From assembly GCA_050176585.1 (NCBI GenBank), contig JBFXHX010000001.1, positions 1 to 64,000 on the forward strand: 64,000 bases of DNA, written 5' to 3'. Each line of letters starts with the position of its first letter. Within the stretch, counting starts at the first letter, position 1. The stretch is from CAYYWP01 sp050176585. Lineage in GTDB: Bacteria; Desulfobacterota; Binatia; HRBIN30; CADEER01. The translations under genes were made by a program, and so were the position numbers. Below the pieces are notes generated by a model. It did not search any database. It saw only the letters and a list, made by a program, of their open reading frames with translations, and had not been told where the DNA came from. Positions 1 to 9,203 of the stretch are shown here, one piece after another.

Positions 1-300
1 CGCAGCTCGGAGCTTGGCCGTGAGTACCGATTTCTCGAATTCCGCCACGGCCCCGGCACTTGGCGGATTAGTGTGGCAGTTGGATCCGATGAGTCACTAG
101 TGAGATCGGTCCCGCCGTCGGCCGCAGCGATCACCCGAAGGTCGAGATCCGAAAACTGTTGCCATCTACCGGCGCCTCCAGGGGGGGCATCATCCACGGC
201 GCCCGGAGCTTGACCGTTTGCTGTGCGCTGTCGCGCTAAGGAAATGGGTCGCCCAGCGGCCTCAGAGATCGGAGCGAGCTGGTCGTCCGCCGACGGCGAG
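1..300. other. Left-edge intergenic region, no recognised gene
   Basis: This stretch lies downstream of the debranching enzyme gene. Plus frame 1 is open from the edge to a stop at about 211-213 and could be the last 70 codons of a truncated gene, but the translation resembles no family I know. No tRNA, clear terminator hairpin or repeat was seen. Confidence 0.4.
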
Positions 301-2403
301 TCAGTCCGAGCGGCCCTCCCGTGCCGGTGCTCGGGGAACCGGATGCCCATGGCGCCACGCGACGAGCACGGCCAACGATCGCGCGTGCACCGTATAGGTC
401 CGACCGCCCACGCACGCGGCGGGTTCCTCGAGCACGTCATCCGGTGCGTCTCGATAGGTGTCGATCCATTGCTGCCAGCACTCGTGCTCTCCGCCGTCCA
501 GGTGCGGGAGCTCGAAGGCCAGCGGTTCCCAGTAGGCGTTGAAGATGCAATGGCAGAGCGCCAGTTCTCGGGCCCGCACCGTCACGGCGAGGCTGTGCGA
601 GACGGGGCTCAGGTCAGGCTCGTTCAATCGCACACCGTGCGGTTGGACGTCCGCTCGAGATAGGATCTCGGCCAGGCTCAAGCCTTCGATTCCGAGCATC
701 GCGCCGAGCATCAGCCGCTGGCGGACCAGCGTCTTCACGAAGCGGCGGAGACCCTCGTGTCGCTCGACGAGGCTCCAGTCGAACCAACTCATCTCGTTGT
801 CTTGGCAGTAGGCGTTGTTGTTGCCGCGCTGCGTGCGGCGCACCTCATCGCCCATCAGCAACATCGGCGCGCCGAGCGAGAGCAGGGTGATGGCCAGCAA
901 GTTCTTCATCTGGCGAAGCCGCAGCCGCTCGATCTCCGGATCGGTGGTCGGCCCCTCGGCCCCGCAGTTCCAGCTCAGGTTGTCGTCGTTGCCGTCACGG
1001 TTCTGTTCGCCATTGGCTGCGTTGTGTTTGCGATCGTAGGTCACGAGGTCGTTCAGCGTGAAGCCGTCGTGCGAGGTGACGAAGTTGATGCTCTGCTCCG
1101 GTCCGCGACCCTTGTGGCCATATAGGTCTGGGCTGCCGAAGCAGCGGTAGCCGAAGGCGGTCACGGTGTCGTTGTCGGACTTTACGAAGCGGCGTACGTC
1201 GTCGCGGAACTTCCCGTTCCACTCCTGCCAGGCGTCGCCGGCGAAGCTACCGACCTGGTAGAGTCCGGCCGCGTCCCAGGCTTCGGCGATGAGCTTGGTG
1301 CCGGCCAGAATCGGATCCGATTCGATGTCCCACAGAACGGGCGGACGCTGCAGCGGGCGGCCCGACTCGTCGCGCGACAGCACGGAGGCGAGGTCGAACC
1401 GGAAGCCGTCGACATGCATGTGGGCGACCCAGTACCGCAGGCTGTCGACGATCAGGCGGCGCACTACGGCGTCGCTCGCGTTCAGCGTGTTGCCGGTGCC
1501 GGTGTAGTTCGCGTACTGCGCGCGGTCGGCTTCGAGCAGGTAGTACGTTGCGTTATCGAGCCCCCGGAACGAGAGCGTGGGGCCGTCGTGGTTCCCTTCC
1601 GCGGTGTGGTTGTACACGACGTCCAGGATCACTTCGATGCCGGCGCGGTGCAGCGCCTTGACGAGATCCCGGAACTCGTCGACTGGACCGAGGGGGTCGC
1701 GACGCGAGCTGTAGCCGGCGTGGGGAGCGAAGAATGAAACCGGGCAATAGCCCCAATAGTTCACCAGGCCCGGCGGGCAGTCCTGGCGGTCGAACTGAAA
1801 CACCGGCAGCAGCTCCACTGCGGTGATCCCGAGATCTTGGAGGTAGGGAATCTTCTCGATCATGCCGGCATACGTACCGCGCCGTTGCGGCGCGACGCCG
1901 GAGGTTGGATGGCGGGTGAAGCCCGCGACATGCATCTCGTAGATCACCGTGGCGGCAAAGGGCCGGCGCAGCGGCGCGTCGCCCTCCCAGTCGTAGGCGT
2001 CGGCATCCACGACCACGCTCCGCATGGCGAGCTCCGTGTCGTCCCCCGGACGGCTCGCCACGAGACGGTCGTAGCGGTCGGGGATGACGACGGCGCGCCC
2101 GTACGGGTCGAGGAGAACCTTCGCGGGATCGAAGCGCAGCCCGCGCGCCGGGTCGAAGGGACCGACGGCGCGGTAGGCGTAGATCTGGCCTGCACCGAGC
2201 CCGGGCACAAACGCGTGCCAGTAGCGGTAGGTACGGTGCACCGGCGCGTTGAGCCGGATCACACGAGCCGGCTGGGGGTCGCAAGCGCCTTCGAAGAGCA
2301 ACAGCTCGAGGGCGGTGGCGTGGCGCGAGAAGACGCAGAAGTTGACGCCGCCACCGGCGAGCGTGGCCCCCAGCGGAAAGCTTCGTCCCGGCGAGACCGT
2401 CAT
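301..2403 (-). CDS. glgX: Glycogen debranching enzyme GlgX (GH13 isoamylase type)
   Basis: The 700-residue product hydrolyses alpha-1,6 branches of glycogen, most likely the limit dextrins left by the phosphorylase encoded just upstream. An N-terminal CBM48-like beta domain spans about residues 10-110. A GH13 barrel follows with its four hallmark regions: DVVYNH near 261, GFRFDLA near 334 (nucleophile Asp), IAEAWD near 372 (acid/base Glu) and SHDG near 443 (transition-state Asp). Length matches GlgX/TreX. The ATG at 2403 follows a purine-rich GAGGCGGTGGG. It starts 75 bases after glgP on the same strand, so it is probably the last gene of an xfp-glgP-glgX operon. No signal peptide is visible, so it acts in the cytoplasm. 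Confidence 0.95.
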   Translation of the reverse strand: MTVSPGRSFPLGATLAGGGVNFCVFSRHATALELLLFEGACDPQPARVIRLNAPVHRTYRYWHAFVPGLGAGQIYAYRAVGPFDPARGLRFDPAKVLLDPYGRAVVIPDRYDRLVASRPGDDTELAMRSVVVDADAYDWEGDAPLRRPFAATVIYEMHVAGFTRHPTSGVAPQRRGTYAGMIEKIPYLQDLGITAVELLPVFQFDRQDCPPGLVNYWGYCPVSFFAPHAGYSSRRDPLGPVDEFRDLVKALHRAGIEVILDVVYNHTAEGNHDGPTLSFRGLDNATYYLLEADRAQYANYTGTGNTLNASDAVVRRLIVDSLRYWVAHMHVDGFRFDLASVLSRDESGRPLQRPPVLWDIESDPILAGTKLIAEAWDAAGLYQVGSFAGDAWQEWNGKFRDDVRRFVKSDNDTVTAFGYRCFGSPDLYGHKGRGPEQSINFVTSHDGFTLNDLVTYDRKHNAANGEQNRDGNDDNLSWNCGAEGPTTDPEIERLRLRQMKNLLAITLLSLGAPMLLMGDEVRRTQRGNNNAYCQDNEMSWFDWSLVERHEGLRRFVKTLVRQRLMLGAMLGIEGLSLAEILSRADVQPHGVRLNEPDLSPVSHSLAVTVRARELALCHCIFNAYWEPLAFELPHLDGGEHECWQQWIDTYRDAPDDVLEEPAACVGGRTYTVHARSLAVLVAWRHGHPVPRAPAREGRSD

Positions 2404-2478
2404 CCCACCGCCTCGCCAGCCCCGCGCAAGCGGAGCGCCAATGCGGACCTCGTGCCGACCACACGCGCGCGCCGGATA

Positions 2479-5070
2479 TCAACCCTCATGCGTTTCCGGA
2501 CCGCGGACGTCGACGCTCACAGGCACCGGTGACACCTGCCACGTATCGGTGCAGTACTCGCGGATTGCCCGATCGGACGAGAATTTGCCGATGCGGGCCA
2601 CGTTGAGAATCGACATCCGCGTCCAGCGCTCCGCATCGGCGTAGCGCCGCGAGACCTCCTCCTGACACTCCACGTACGACTGGTAGTCGGCGAGCAGCAT
2701 GTACTCGTCGCGGTCGAGAAGGGCGTCCGCCAACGGACGGAAGAGCTCGCGATCGCTTCGCGACAGGATTCCCGTCGTGAGCAGATCGACGGCCGCCTTC
2801 AGCGAGGCGTTGCTTTCGTAGACGTCCCGCGGCCGATAGCCGCGCTCCTTCGTGGCGCGCACCTCGTCGGCAGTCAGCCCGAACACGAAGAAATTCTCCG
2901 CTCCGACCTCTTCGCGGATCTCCACGTTGGCGCCGTCGAGCGTACCGATCGTGAGCGCCCCGTTCATCGCGAACTTCATGTTGCCGGTGCCCGACGCCTC
3001 CTTCCCGGCGAGCGAGACCTGCTCGGAGAGGTCCGCCGCCGGGTAGACGAGATGCGCGTTCTTGACGCCGAAGTTCGGGATGAAGGCGACCTTCATGTGT
3101 CGAGCGACCTCCGGATCGCCGTTCACCGTTTCCGCCACGGCGTTGATCAGCTTGATGATGCGCTTGGCCATGGCGTAGCCGGGGGCGGCCTTGCCGGCGA
3201 ACAAGAAGGCGCGCGGCGGGGCGTCGAGGCCCAGTCCCTGTTTGAGGCGCTGATAGAGGGTGACGATGTGCAGCACGTTCAGATGCTGGCGCTTGTACTC
3301 GTGAATGCGCTTCGCTTGGATGTCGAACAGCCAGTCCGGGTCGAGCTCGACGCCGGTGGTGGTGGCCACGTGCGCGGCCAGGCGTTCCTTGCACCGGCGC
3401 TTCATGTGCCGCCAGCGCTGCCGAAACTCCGCGTCGTCCGCCATCGGCTCGAGCCGCCGCAGCTCGTCGAGGCTCGTCACCCAGCCGCTGCCGAGGTGCT
3501 CGGTGAGCAACGCGTTCAGCTCGGGATTCGCCTGCGCGAGGAAGCGTCGCTGCGTCACGCCGTTCGTCTTGTTGCTGAAGCGCTCCGGCCAGAGATCGGC
3601 GAAATCGCGCAGCACGCTCTGTCGCAGCAGGTCGGTGTGCAGGGCCGACACGCCGTTGATCGCATGGCTGCCCACGCAGGCGAGGTGAGCCATGCGAATG
3701 TGCTTCTCGCCGTGATCGTCGACGAGCGACAGCCGCGCCGCGCGGGCCTCGTCGCCCGGATACCGGACGCGGACGTCGTCGAGGAAGCGCCGGTTGATCT
3801 CGTAGACGATCTCGAGGTGGCGCGGCAGAAGCCAACCGAACAGCGACAGCGGCCACGTCTCCAGCGCCTCGGGCAGCAGGGTGTGGTTTGTGTAGCCGAA
3901 GGTCCGCTGCGTGATGTTCCACGCCGGCTCCCAGTCGAGGAGGCGCTCGTCGACCAGCAGGCGCATCAGCTCGGCGATCGCGATCGAGGGGTGGGTGTCG
4001 TTGAGCTGGATCGCGAACTGCTCCGCCAGGCGGTCGACGGGCATGCCGCCGATGTCGAGGATGCGCAGCATGTCGCGCAGCGAGCACGAGACGAAGAAAT
4101 ACTGCTGCGCGAGTCGGAGTCGTTTGCCGATCTCGGGCTCGTCGTTCGGGTAGAGCACCTTGGTGAGCGTCTCCGAGACGATCTTCTCGTCGACCGCTCG
4201 GTAGTAGTCGCCCACGTTGAAAGCCTGGAAATCAAACGATTCGCACGCCTCCGCGCGCCAGAGCCGCAGCGTGTTGCACGTACCGACTCGATAACCGGGG
4301 ATGGGCGTGTCGTACGGAACGCCGTTGACGACGCGCTCCGGGACCCACCGCACGCGGTAACGCCCGCGCTCGTCCACGTAGGGCTCAGTGTGGCCGCCGA
4401 GCTGAACCTCGCAGGAGATCTCCGGCCGGGCAATCTCCCAAGGGTTTCCGCAGCGGAGCCACTTGTCCGTCGTTTCCACTTGCCAGCCGTCGCGGATCTC
4501 CTGGTCGAAGAGCCCGAATTCGTAGCGGATGCCGTAGCCGATCGCGGGAATCTCGAGCGTGGCGAGCGAGTCGAGGTAGCAGGCGGCCAGCCGTCCAAGC
4601 CCGCCGTTGCCGAGCCCCGGGTCTTCTTCCTGCTCGAGCAGCGCTCCGAGGTCCAAGCCGAGCTCCGCCACCGCCTGCCGCGCCGCCTCCTCGATCCCGA
4701 GATGCGCGAGGTTGTTGCCGAGGTGCGGCCCGGGAAGGAATTCGGCCGACAGATAAGCGACCACCTTCACGTCGCGCTCGAAGTAGGTCCCCACGGTGCG
4801 TGCCCACCGGTGGAGCAGGCGGTCGCGGACCGTAAGAGCAACCGCCATGTACCAGTCGTTTCTGGTGGCGAGCCACGGCAACACGCCCTGGCCGTAGGTG
4901 AGGTTGTCGAGGATGGCGCGCCGGAGCGTGCTCGCATCCAGGTCGGTACGGAGGTCTTCGGTCGCGGCACTCGAGCGGCGGCGCTGCCCACCGGCGCTCA
5001 CCGCAGCGCGCGCGTTCTCTTGCGACGACCGACCTTTTCCGCCCAACGCGCGCGCCGTCTTCTTGTTCAT
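2479..5070 (-). CDS. glgP: Glycogen/starch phosphorylase
   Basis: The 863-residue enzyme releases glucose 1-phosphate from alpha-1,4-glucan ends using PLP. The GT35 fold is complete: GLGNGGLGRLAACYLDS near residue 153, and the PLP-lysine block EASGTGNMKFAMNGALT near 698. The frame opens at 5106, but the ATG at 5070 is preferred because AAGGAG lies eight bases upstream. The first 45 residues are basic and low in complexity, a non-conserved extension before the fold begins (TLRRAILDNLTYGQG). It lies 145 bases after the phosphoketolase gene and 75 before glgX, fitting one catabolic operon. The long open frame on the opposite strand is a codon-bias shadow. Confidence 0.95.
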   Translation of the reverse strand: MNKKTARALGGKGRSSQENARAAVSAGGQRRRSSAATEDLRTDLDASTLRRAILDNLTYGQGVLPWLATRNDWYMAVALTVRDRLLHRWARTVGTYFERDVKVVAYLSAEFLPGPHLGNNLAHLGIEEAARQAVAELGLDLGALLEQEEDPGLGNGGLGRLAACYLDSLATLEIPAIGYGIRYEFGLFDQEIRDGWQVETTDKWLRCGNPWEIARPEISCEVQLGGHTEPYVDERGRYRVRWVPERVVNGVPYDTPIPGYRVGTCNTLRLWRAEACESFDFQAFNVGDYYRAVDEKIVSETLTKVLYPNDEPEIGKRLRLAQQYFFVSCSLRDMLRILDIGGMPVDRLAEQFAIQLNDTHPSIAIAELMRLLVDERLLDWEPAWNITQRTFGYTNHTLLPEALETWPLSLFGWLLPRHLEIVYEINRRFLDDVRVRYPGDEARAARLSLVDDHGEKHIRMAHLACVGSHAINGVSALHTDLLRQSVLRDFADLWPERFSNKTNGVTQRRFLAQANPELNALLTEHLGSGWVTSLDELRRLEPMADDAEFRQRWRHMKRRCKERLAAHVATTTGVELDPDWLFDIQAKRIHEYKRQHLNVLHIVTLYQRLKQGLGLDAPPRAFLFAGKAAPGYAMAKRIIKLINAVAETVNGDPEVARHMKVAFIPNFGVKNAHLVYPAADLSEQVSLAGKEASGTGNMKFAMNGALTIGTLDGANVEIREEVGAENFFVFGLTADEVRATKERGYRPRDVYESNASLKAAVDLLTTGILSRSDRELFRPLADALLDRDEYMLLADYQSYVECQEEVSRRYADAERWTRMSILNVARIGKFSSDRAIREYCTDTWQVSPVPVSVDVRGPETHEG

Positions 5071-5251
5071 CCGCGCAGCTCCTTCTCCATGCCGTACCGT
5101 CTGCACCGAAATGATGTAGCCGCGATCGGCGCGACCACTCCCCGCGGGCCGGCCGTTGTCGGGTCGTGGTCGGCTGCGTGCCTTGGCGACCGCCTTCTCG
5201 TGTAGGCTTCGTCCGTCCGCCGGTCGGCGCTCACGTTCAAGTGGGAAGCGA

Positions 5252-7666
5252 CTACACGTTGTCGCCTTCCGTCGAAGTGCGCCGCAGATCGGCGGTCAAC
5301 TCGCCTCCCCATCGCCAGCCGGTGATCTCCGGCATGTCGTCGCCGTGCTCGCGGATATACCGCTGATGCTCGAGCAGCTTGTCGCGGATCGCCTGCTTCG
5401 CGTACGCCGCACGCGCGCCGAGCTGCGGCAGTCGATCGATCACGTCCGACACGAGGTGGAAGCGGTCGAGATCGTTTCGCACCGCCATGTCGAAGGGCGT
5501 CGTCGTCGTCCCCTCCTCCTTGTAGCCTCGGACGTGGATATTGGCGTGATTCGTGCGCCGGTAGGTCAAGCGGTGGATCAGCCACGGGTAGCCGTGGAAG
5601 GCGAAGATGACGGGCTTGTCGCGGGTGAAGAGCACGTCGAAATCCCGGTCGGGGAGCCCGTGCGGATGCTCGCTCGGCGGCTCGAGCTTCATCAAATCGA
5701 CGACGTTGACAACCCTGATCCGGAGCTCCGGCTCGTGCTGCCGCAGGATGTCGACCGCGGCGAGCGTCTCGAGCGTCGGCACGTCGCCGCAGCAGGCCAT
5801 CACGACATCGGGATCGACGTCGCGGTCGTTGCTCGCCCACTCCCAGATGCCGATGCCGGCAGTGCAGTGCTCGATCGCCTGCTTCATCGTCAACCACACC
5901 GGTGCCGGCTGCTTGCCGGCCACGATCACGTTCACGTAGTTGCGGCTGCGCAGGCAGTGGTCGGTGACGCTGAGCAGGCAGTTGGCGTCGGGCGGCAGGT
6001 ACACGCGAATCACCTCCGCCTTCTTGTTGACCACGTGATCGATGAAGCCGGGGTCCTGGTGGCTGAAGCCGTTGTGGTCCTGTCGCCAGACGTGGGACGA
6101 CAGAAGGTAGTTGAGCGACGCGATCGAGCGCCGCCACGGGATCTCTTGGCACACCTTCAGCCACTTGGCGTGCTGGTTGAACATCGAGTCGATGATGTGA
6201 ATGAACGCCTCGTAGCAACTGAAGAAGCCGTGCCGGCCGGTCAGGAGGTATCCCTCGAGCCAGCCCTGGCACTGGTGCTCGCTCAAGACCTCCATCACCC
6301 GCCCGTCGGGGCTGAGATGATCGTCGTCGGGCAGGATCTCTGCCATGTAGCAGCGGTCGGTCACGTCGAGCACGTCCTGCCAGCGATTCGAGTTGCTCTC
6401 GTCGGGGCTGAACACCCGGAAGTTCCGGCTCTCGAGATTGAGCTTCATCACGTCGCGGAGGAACGCGCCCTGCGCGCGCGTGGCCTCGGCCATCGCCGCG
6501 CCGGGCTGCGGCACCTCTACGGCGTACGTTTGGAAGTCTGGCAGCTTCAAATCCTTCAGCAGGAGCCCGCCGTTGGCGTGCGGATTGTCACTCATCCGCC
6601 GGTGCCCGCTTGGTGCCAGCTCGGCGAGCTCGGGGATGAGCCGCCCCGAGTCGTCGAAGAGCTCCTCCGGCCGGTAGCTCTTCATCCAGCCCTCGAGGAT
6701 GCGAATGTGCTCGGGTTTGTCCATGTCGGCCATCGGGACCTGGTGCGCGCGCCAGTAGCCCTCGCACTTCTTGCCGTCGATCTCCTTCGGACAGGTCCAG
6801 CCCTTCGGCGTGGCGAGCACGATCATCGGCCAGCGCGGACGCGCGGACACGCCCGTGGTTCGGGCCTCCACCTGGATGCGCCTGATCTCGAGGACTATCG
6901 CATCGAGCGCCGCGGCGAGCGCCTGGTGCACCTCCTCCGGCTCATCGCCTTCGACGAGATACGGCGTGTAGCCGTACCCCTCGAAGAGGCTCTCGAGCTC
7001 GCGCCGCGGAATACGCGCGAGATAGCAGGGATTCGCGATCTTGTAGCCGTTCAGATGCAGGATCGGCAGGACGGCCCCGTCGCGCGCCGGATTGAGGAAC
7101 TTGTTGGAGTGCCAGCCGGTCGCCAGCGGGCCGGTCTCCGCCTCGCCGTCACCGACGACGCAGGCGACGATCAGGTCCGGGTTGTCGAATGCGGCGCCGT
7201 ACGCGTGCGACAGCGCGTACCCGAGCTCGCCGCCTTCGTGGATCGAGCCCGGCGTCTCCGGAGCGACGTGGCTCGGGATCCCGCCCGGGAAGCTGAACTG
7301 CTTGAAGAGCTTCCGCATCCCGTCCGCGTCCTGTTCGATCTCGGGATACACCTCGGTGTACGTGCCCTCGAGGTAAGCGTTCGCGACCAAGGCCGGGCCG
7401 CCGTGCCCAGGGCCGATGATGTAGATCATGTCGAGGTGGTGCTTGGTGATGACCCGGTTCAGGTGGACGTAGAGCAGATTGAGCCCCGGCGTGGTGCCCC
7501 AGTGGCCAAGCAGGCGGGGCTTGATGTGGTCGCGCCGCAGCGGTTCCCGCAGGAGCGGGTTGTCGTAGAGATAGATCTGGCCGACCGAGAGATAGTTCGC
7601 CGCCCGCCAGTAGGCGTTCATCTTGCGGACCTCCTCGGTCGATAACGGCCTGGTCTCGGGATTCAT
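5252..7666 (-). CDS. xfp: Xylulose-5-P/fructose-6-P phosphoketolase
   Basis: The 804-residue thiamine-diphosphate enzyme cleaves xylulose 5-phosphate (and often fructose 6-phosphate) with phosphate to acetyl phosphate plus a shorter sugar phosphate. Family signatures include the IIGPGHGGPA loop near residue 85 and the cofactor-binding GDGEAETGPLATGWHSNKF near 179; full length matches the family. An in-frame ATG lies at 7705, but the ATG at 7666 has GGAGGT three bases upstream and begins at the usual family start. First gene of a likely operon with glgP and glgX, suggesting stored glucan is routed through the phosphoketolase shunt. The sequence does not settle xylulose versus dual specificity. 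Confidence 0.95.
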   Translation of the reverse strand: MNPETRPLSTEEVRKMNAYWRAANYLSVGQIYLYDNPLLREPLRRDHIKPRLLGHWGTTPGLNLLYVHLNRVITKHHLDMIYIIGPGHGGPALVANAYLEGTYTEVYPEIEQDADGMRKLFKQFSFPGGIPSHVAPETPGSIHEGGELGYALSHAYGAAFDNPDLIVACVVGDGEAETGPLATGWHSNKFLNPARDGAVLPILHLNGYKIANPCYLARIPRRELESLFEGYGYTPYLVEGDEPEEVHQALAAALDAIVLEIRRIQVEARTTGVSARPRWPMIVLATPKGWTCPKEIDGKKCEGYWRAHQVPMADMDKPEHIRILEGWMKSYRPEELFDDSGRLIPELAELAPSGHRRMSDNPHANGGLLLKDLKLPDFQTYAVEVPQPGAAMAEATRAQGAFLRDVMKLNLESRNFRVFSPDESNSNRWQDVLDVTDRCYMAEILPDDDHLSPDGRVMEVLSEHQCQGWLEGYLLTGRHGFFSCYEAFIHIIDSMFNQHAKWLKVCQEIPWRRSIASLNYLLSSHVWRQDHNGFSHQDPGFIDHVVNKKAEVIRVYLPPDANCLLSVTDHCLRSRNYVNVIVAGKQPAPVWLTMKQAIEHCTAGIGIWEWASNDRDVDPDVVMACCGDVPTLETLAAVDILRQHEPELRIRVVNVVDLMKLEPPSEHPHGLPDRDFDVLFTRDKPVIFAFHGYPWLIHRLTYRRTNHANIHVRGYKEEGTTTTPFDMAVRNDLDRFHLVSDVIDRLPQLGARAAYAKQAIRDKLLEHQRYIREHGDDMPEITGWRWGGELTADLRRTSTEGDNV

Positions 7667-7837
7667 TCCACCTCCATCGATTGCGGTGGGATCAATACGT
7701 CCCAAGCATCACCTAACTCGATTGCGACCGTGCGCTCTTGTTATTTCGCGCCAGCCCAACATCGGCCCTGGCGTCATGGGCACCGGATCGCCGTCCAGGC
7801 GTCATCGGCGAGGTTCCAGCCGCCGCCCAGCACCTTA

Positions 7838-7936
7838 GTACGGGGCGACGACCGTGAGGAGCGTCTTCGGCCGGATAGAACGCTGCTGCGCCTCGAGCAC
7901 CGCGAAATAGCTCGCGAGCCCGCCGTGCGGCGCGAA
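7838..7936 (-). pseudogene. Possible 3' remnant of an outer-membrane efflux protein
   Basis: Directly after the TGA of the neighbouring gene, and in the same frame, 33 codons remain open and end in TAA. They read GGLASYFAVLEAQQRSI and then RPKTLLTVVAPY. This resembles the C-terminal GLASYxEVLDAQ motif of TolC/NodT-type outer-membrane factors, which normally continues for a few dozen more residues. No upstream remainder of such a gene is present. It could be a chance match; a decayed fragment is only an inference. Confidence 0.3.
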
Positions 7937-9052
7937 TCACCGTGGAGCGCCGCCGGCGATCCAGGCGCCGATGAGCGCCATCTCGGCCTCGGTGAGCGGG
8001 TCCCCGCTGAGCGGCATCCGGCTGCCCTGATCGGGCGGCGGCCCGGCGAGCTTCACGAGCAGGAAGCTGTTCTCCGGGTGCATGGGATCGACGCGCTTCA
8101 TCCCGCTGTTGCCGGCGACCTCGATCTCGGGCGCCACACCGACGAGCTCCTCGTACGAGTGGCCCGTTTCGAGCCGCAGATCGCCCGACTCGCTCGAGTC
8201 GTGGCAGCCCGCGATCGCACAGCGCGGGGTGAAGATCGTGTCCTGGATGACCTGCAGCGTCGCCGCGATCGCGGTCGGCGTCGGCGTCGCGATACAGCCG
8301 TTCAGCGCCGCGCCGACCATCGCGACCAGCTCGCTGATCGACACGCCGCCGTCGCCGTCGAGGTCGAACGCCTCGCACATCCCGCCGCTGCCGAGCGCCG
8401 CGCCGACGCCGCGAACGAGCTCATCCACGGTCGCGGCGCCATCGCCGTTGCAGTCGCCCGGACAGGCCGGCGCAGCCGGCGTGCGCGTGGCGGTGGGCGT
8501 AGCTGACGGCGTCGGCGCGCTCGGCGTCGGCGTCGGTTGATTGGTCACCAGCACCTCGTACTGCTGCGATTCGGCGTAGGCCGGTGCGTCCGTGATCAGC
8601 TTGAAGACGATGGCGTAGTCGCCCGTTGCACCATCGCGCGCGGTGATCTGCCACGACGGATGGTTGTGCAGATCGGGCGCGGTACCCACGAGTCCGCGCA
8701 TACCCGGCGCGATCGCCTCCCCGTTCAGGCGAAGCGCCACCCCCTGCGCGGCCGAGACGACCTCGAGGCTGATCTCGGTGCCGTCTGCGACCGTGTACAG
8801 CTCCCCGGGCGGTTCGGTGCCGTGGATGAATCCCGGATCGATCGTGCTGTACAGGCAGTTCCCTCCGGAGCAGAAGCTGCGGAACGTCTGCACCTTCTTC
8901 GCGGCAAAGTCCCACTCGATGGCCAGCGCGCCGCCGCCCGGCTCAGTAGAGTAGATCACCATACAGGCGGTGCCGACGCACGCATGGCTGGCGGGCACGG
9001 CGGCGAGCAGCAGGGCCAAGAGGACAATCGGCAGTCGCAAGCGCATGAGCAC
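7937..9052 (-). CDS. Secreted calcium-loop protein with C-terminal haem-like CX4CH domain
   Basis: The 371-residue protein starts with a signal peptide (hydrophobic LPIVLLALLLAAVP, cleavage likely near ASHA). An unrecognised beta-rich domain with several cysteines runs to about residue 180. A Thr/Pro linker (PTPTPSAPTPSATPTATRTP) follows, then two dockerin/EF-hand-like loops, CPGDCNGDGAATVDELV and FDLDGDGGVSISELV. The C-terminal 100 residues contain FTPRCAIAGCHDS near 276 and end in MPLSGDPLTEAEMALIGAWI. That layout matches planctomycete-type cytochrome c domains (MPxxxxxLxxxExxxIxxWI), but the haem motif is CX4CH rather than CXXCH. Function is unknown; an extracytoplasmic redox or surface role is inferred. 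It appears monocistronic. Confidence 0.75.
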   Translation of the reverse strand: MLMRLRLPIVLLALLLAAVPASHACVGTACMVIYSTEPGGGALAIEWDFAAKKVQTFRSFCSGGNCLYSTIDPGFIHGTEPPGELYTVADGTEISLEVVSAAQGVALRLNGEAIAPGMRGLVGTAPDLHNHPSWQITARDGATGDYAIVFKLITDAPAYAESQQYEVLVTNQPTPTPSAPTPSATPTATRTPAAPACPGDCNGDGAATVDELVRGVGAALGSGGMCEAFDLDGDGGVSISELVAMVGAALNGCIATPTPTAIAATLQVIQDTIFTPRCAIAGCHDSSESGDLRLETGHSYEELVGVAPEIEVAGNSGMKRVDPMHPENSFLLVKLAGPPPDQGSRMPLSGDPLTEAEMALIGAWIAGGAPR

Positions 9053-9203
9053 GGGCGGGCTGCCACGAGTCTGCGCTGCCCACCCGGCTCAAGCAAGCAG
9101 CGACACCGCGCATCGTGCGCGCGGCGACGGACCCGCTACGAAACGCGCCGGAAAGGTGCTAGCCACACGCCCATGCGGCGCAGCAGCGCGCTGCGGGTTC
9201 CTT

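Noticed and set aside
3052..5205. A 717-codon open frame opposite the glycogen phosphorylase gene
   Set aside because: The minus-strand protein matches a full known enzyme; the plus frame is a GC-bias shadow with no family resemblance.
5156..7645. An 829-codon frame opposite the phosphoketolase
   Set aside because: Shadow of a well-supported gene; composition is low-complexity Val/Arg/Asp/Glu.
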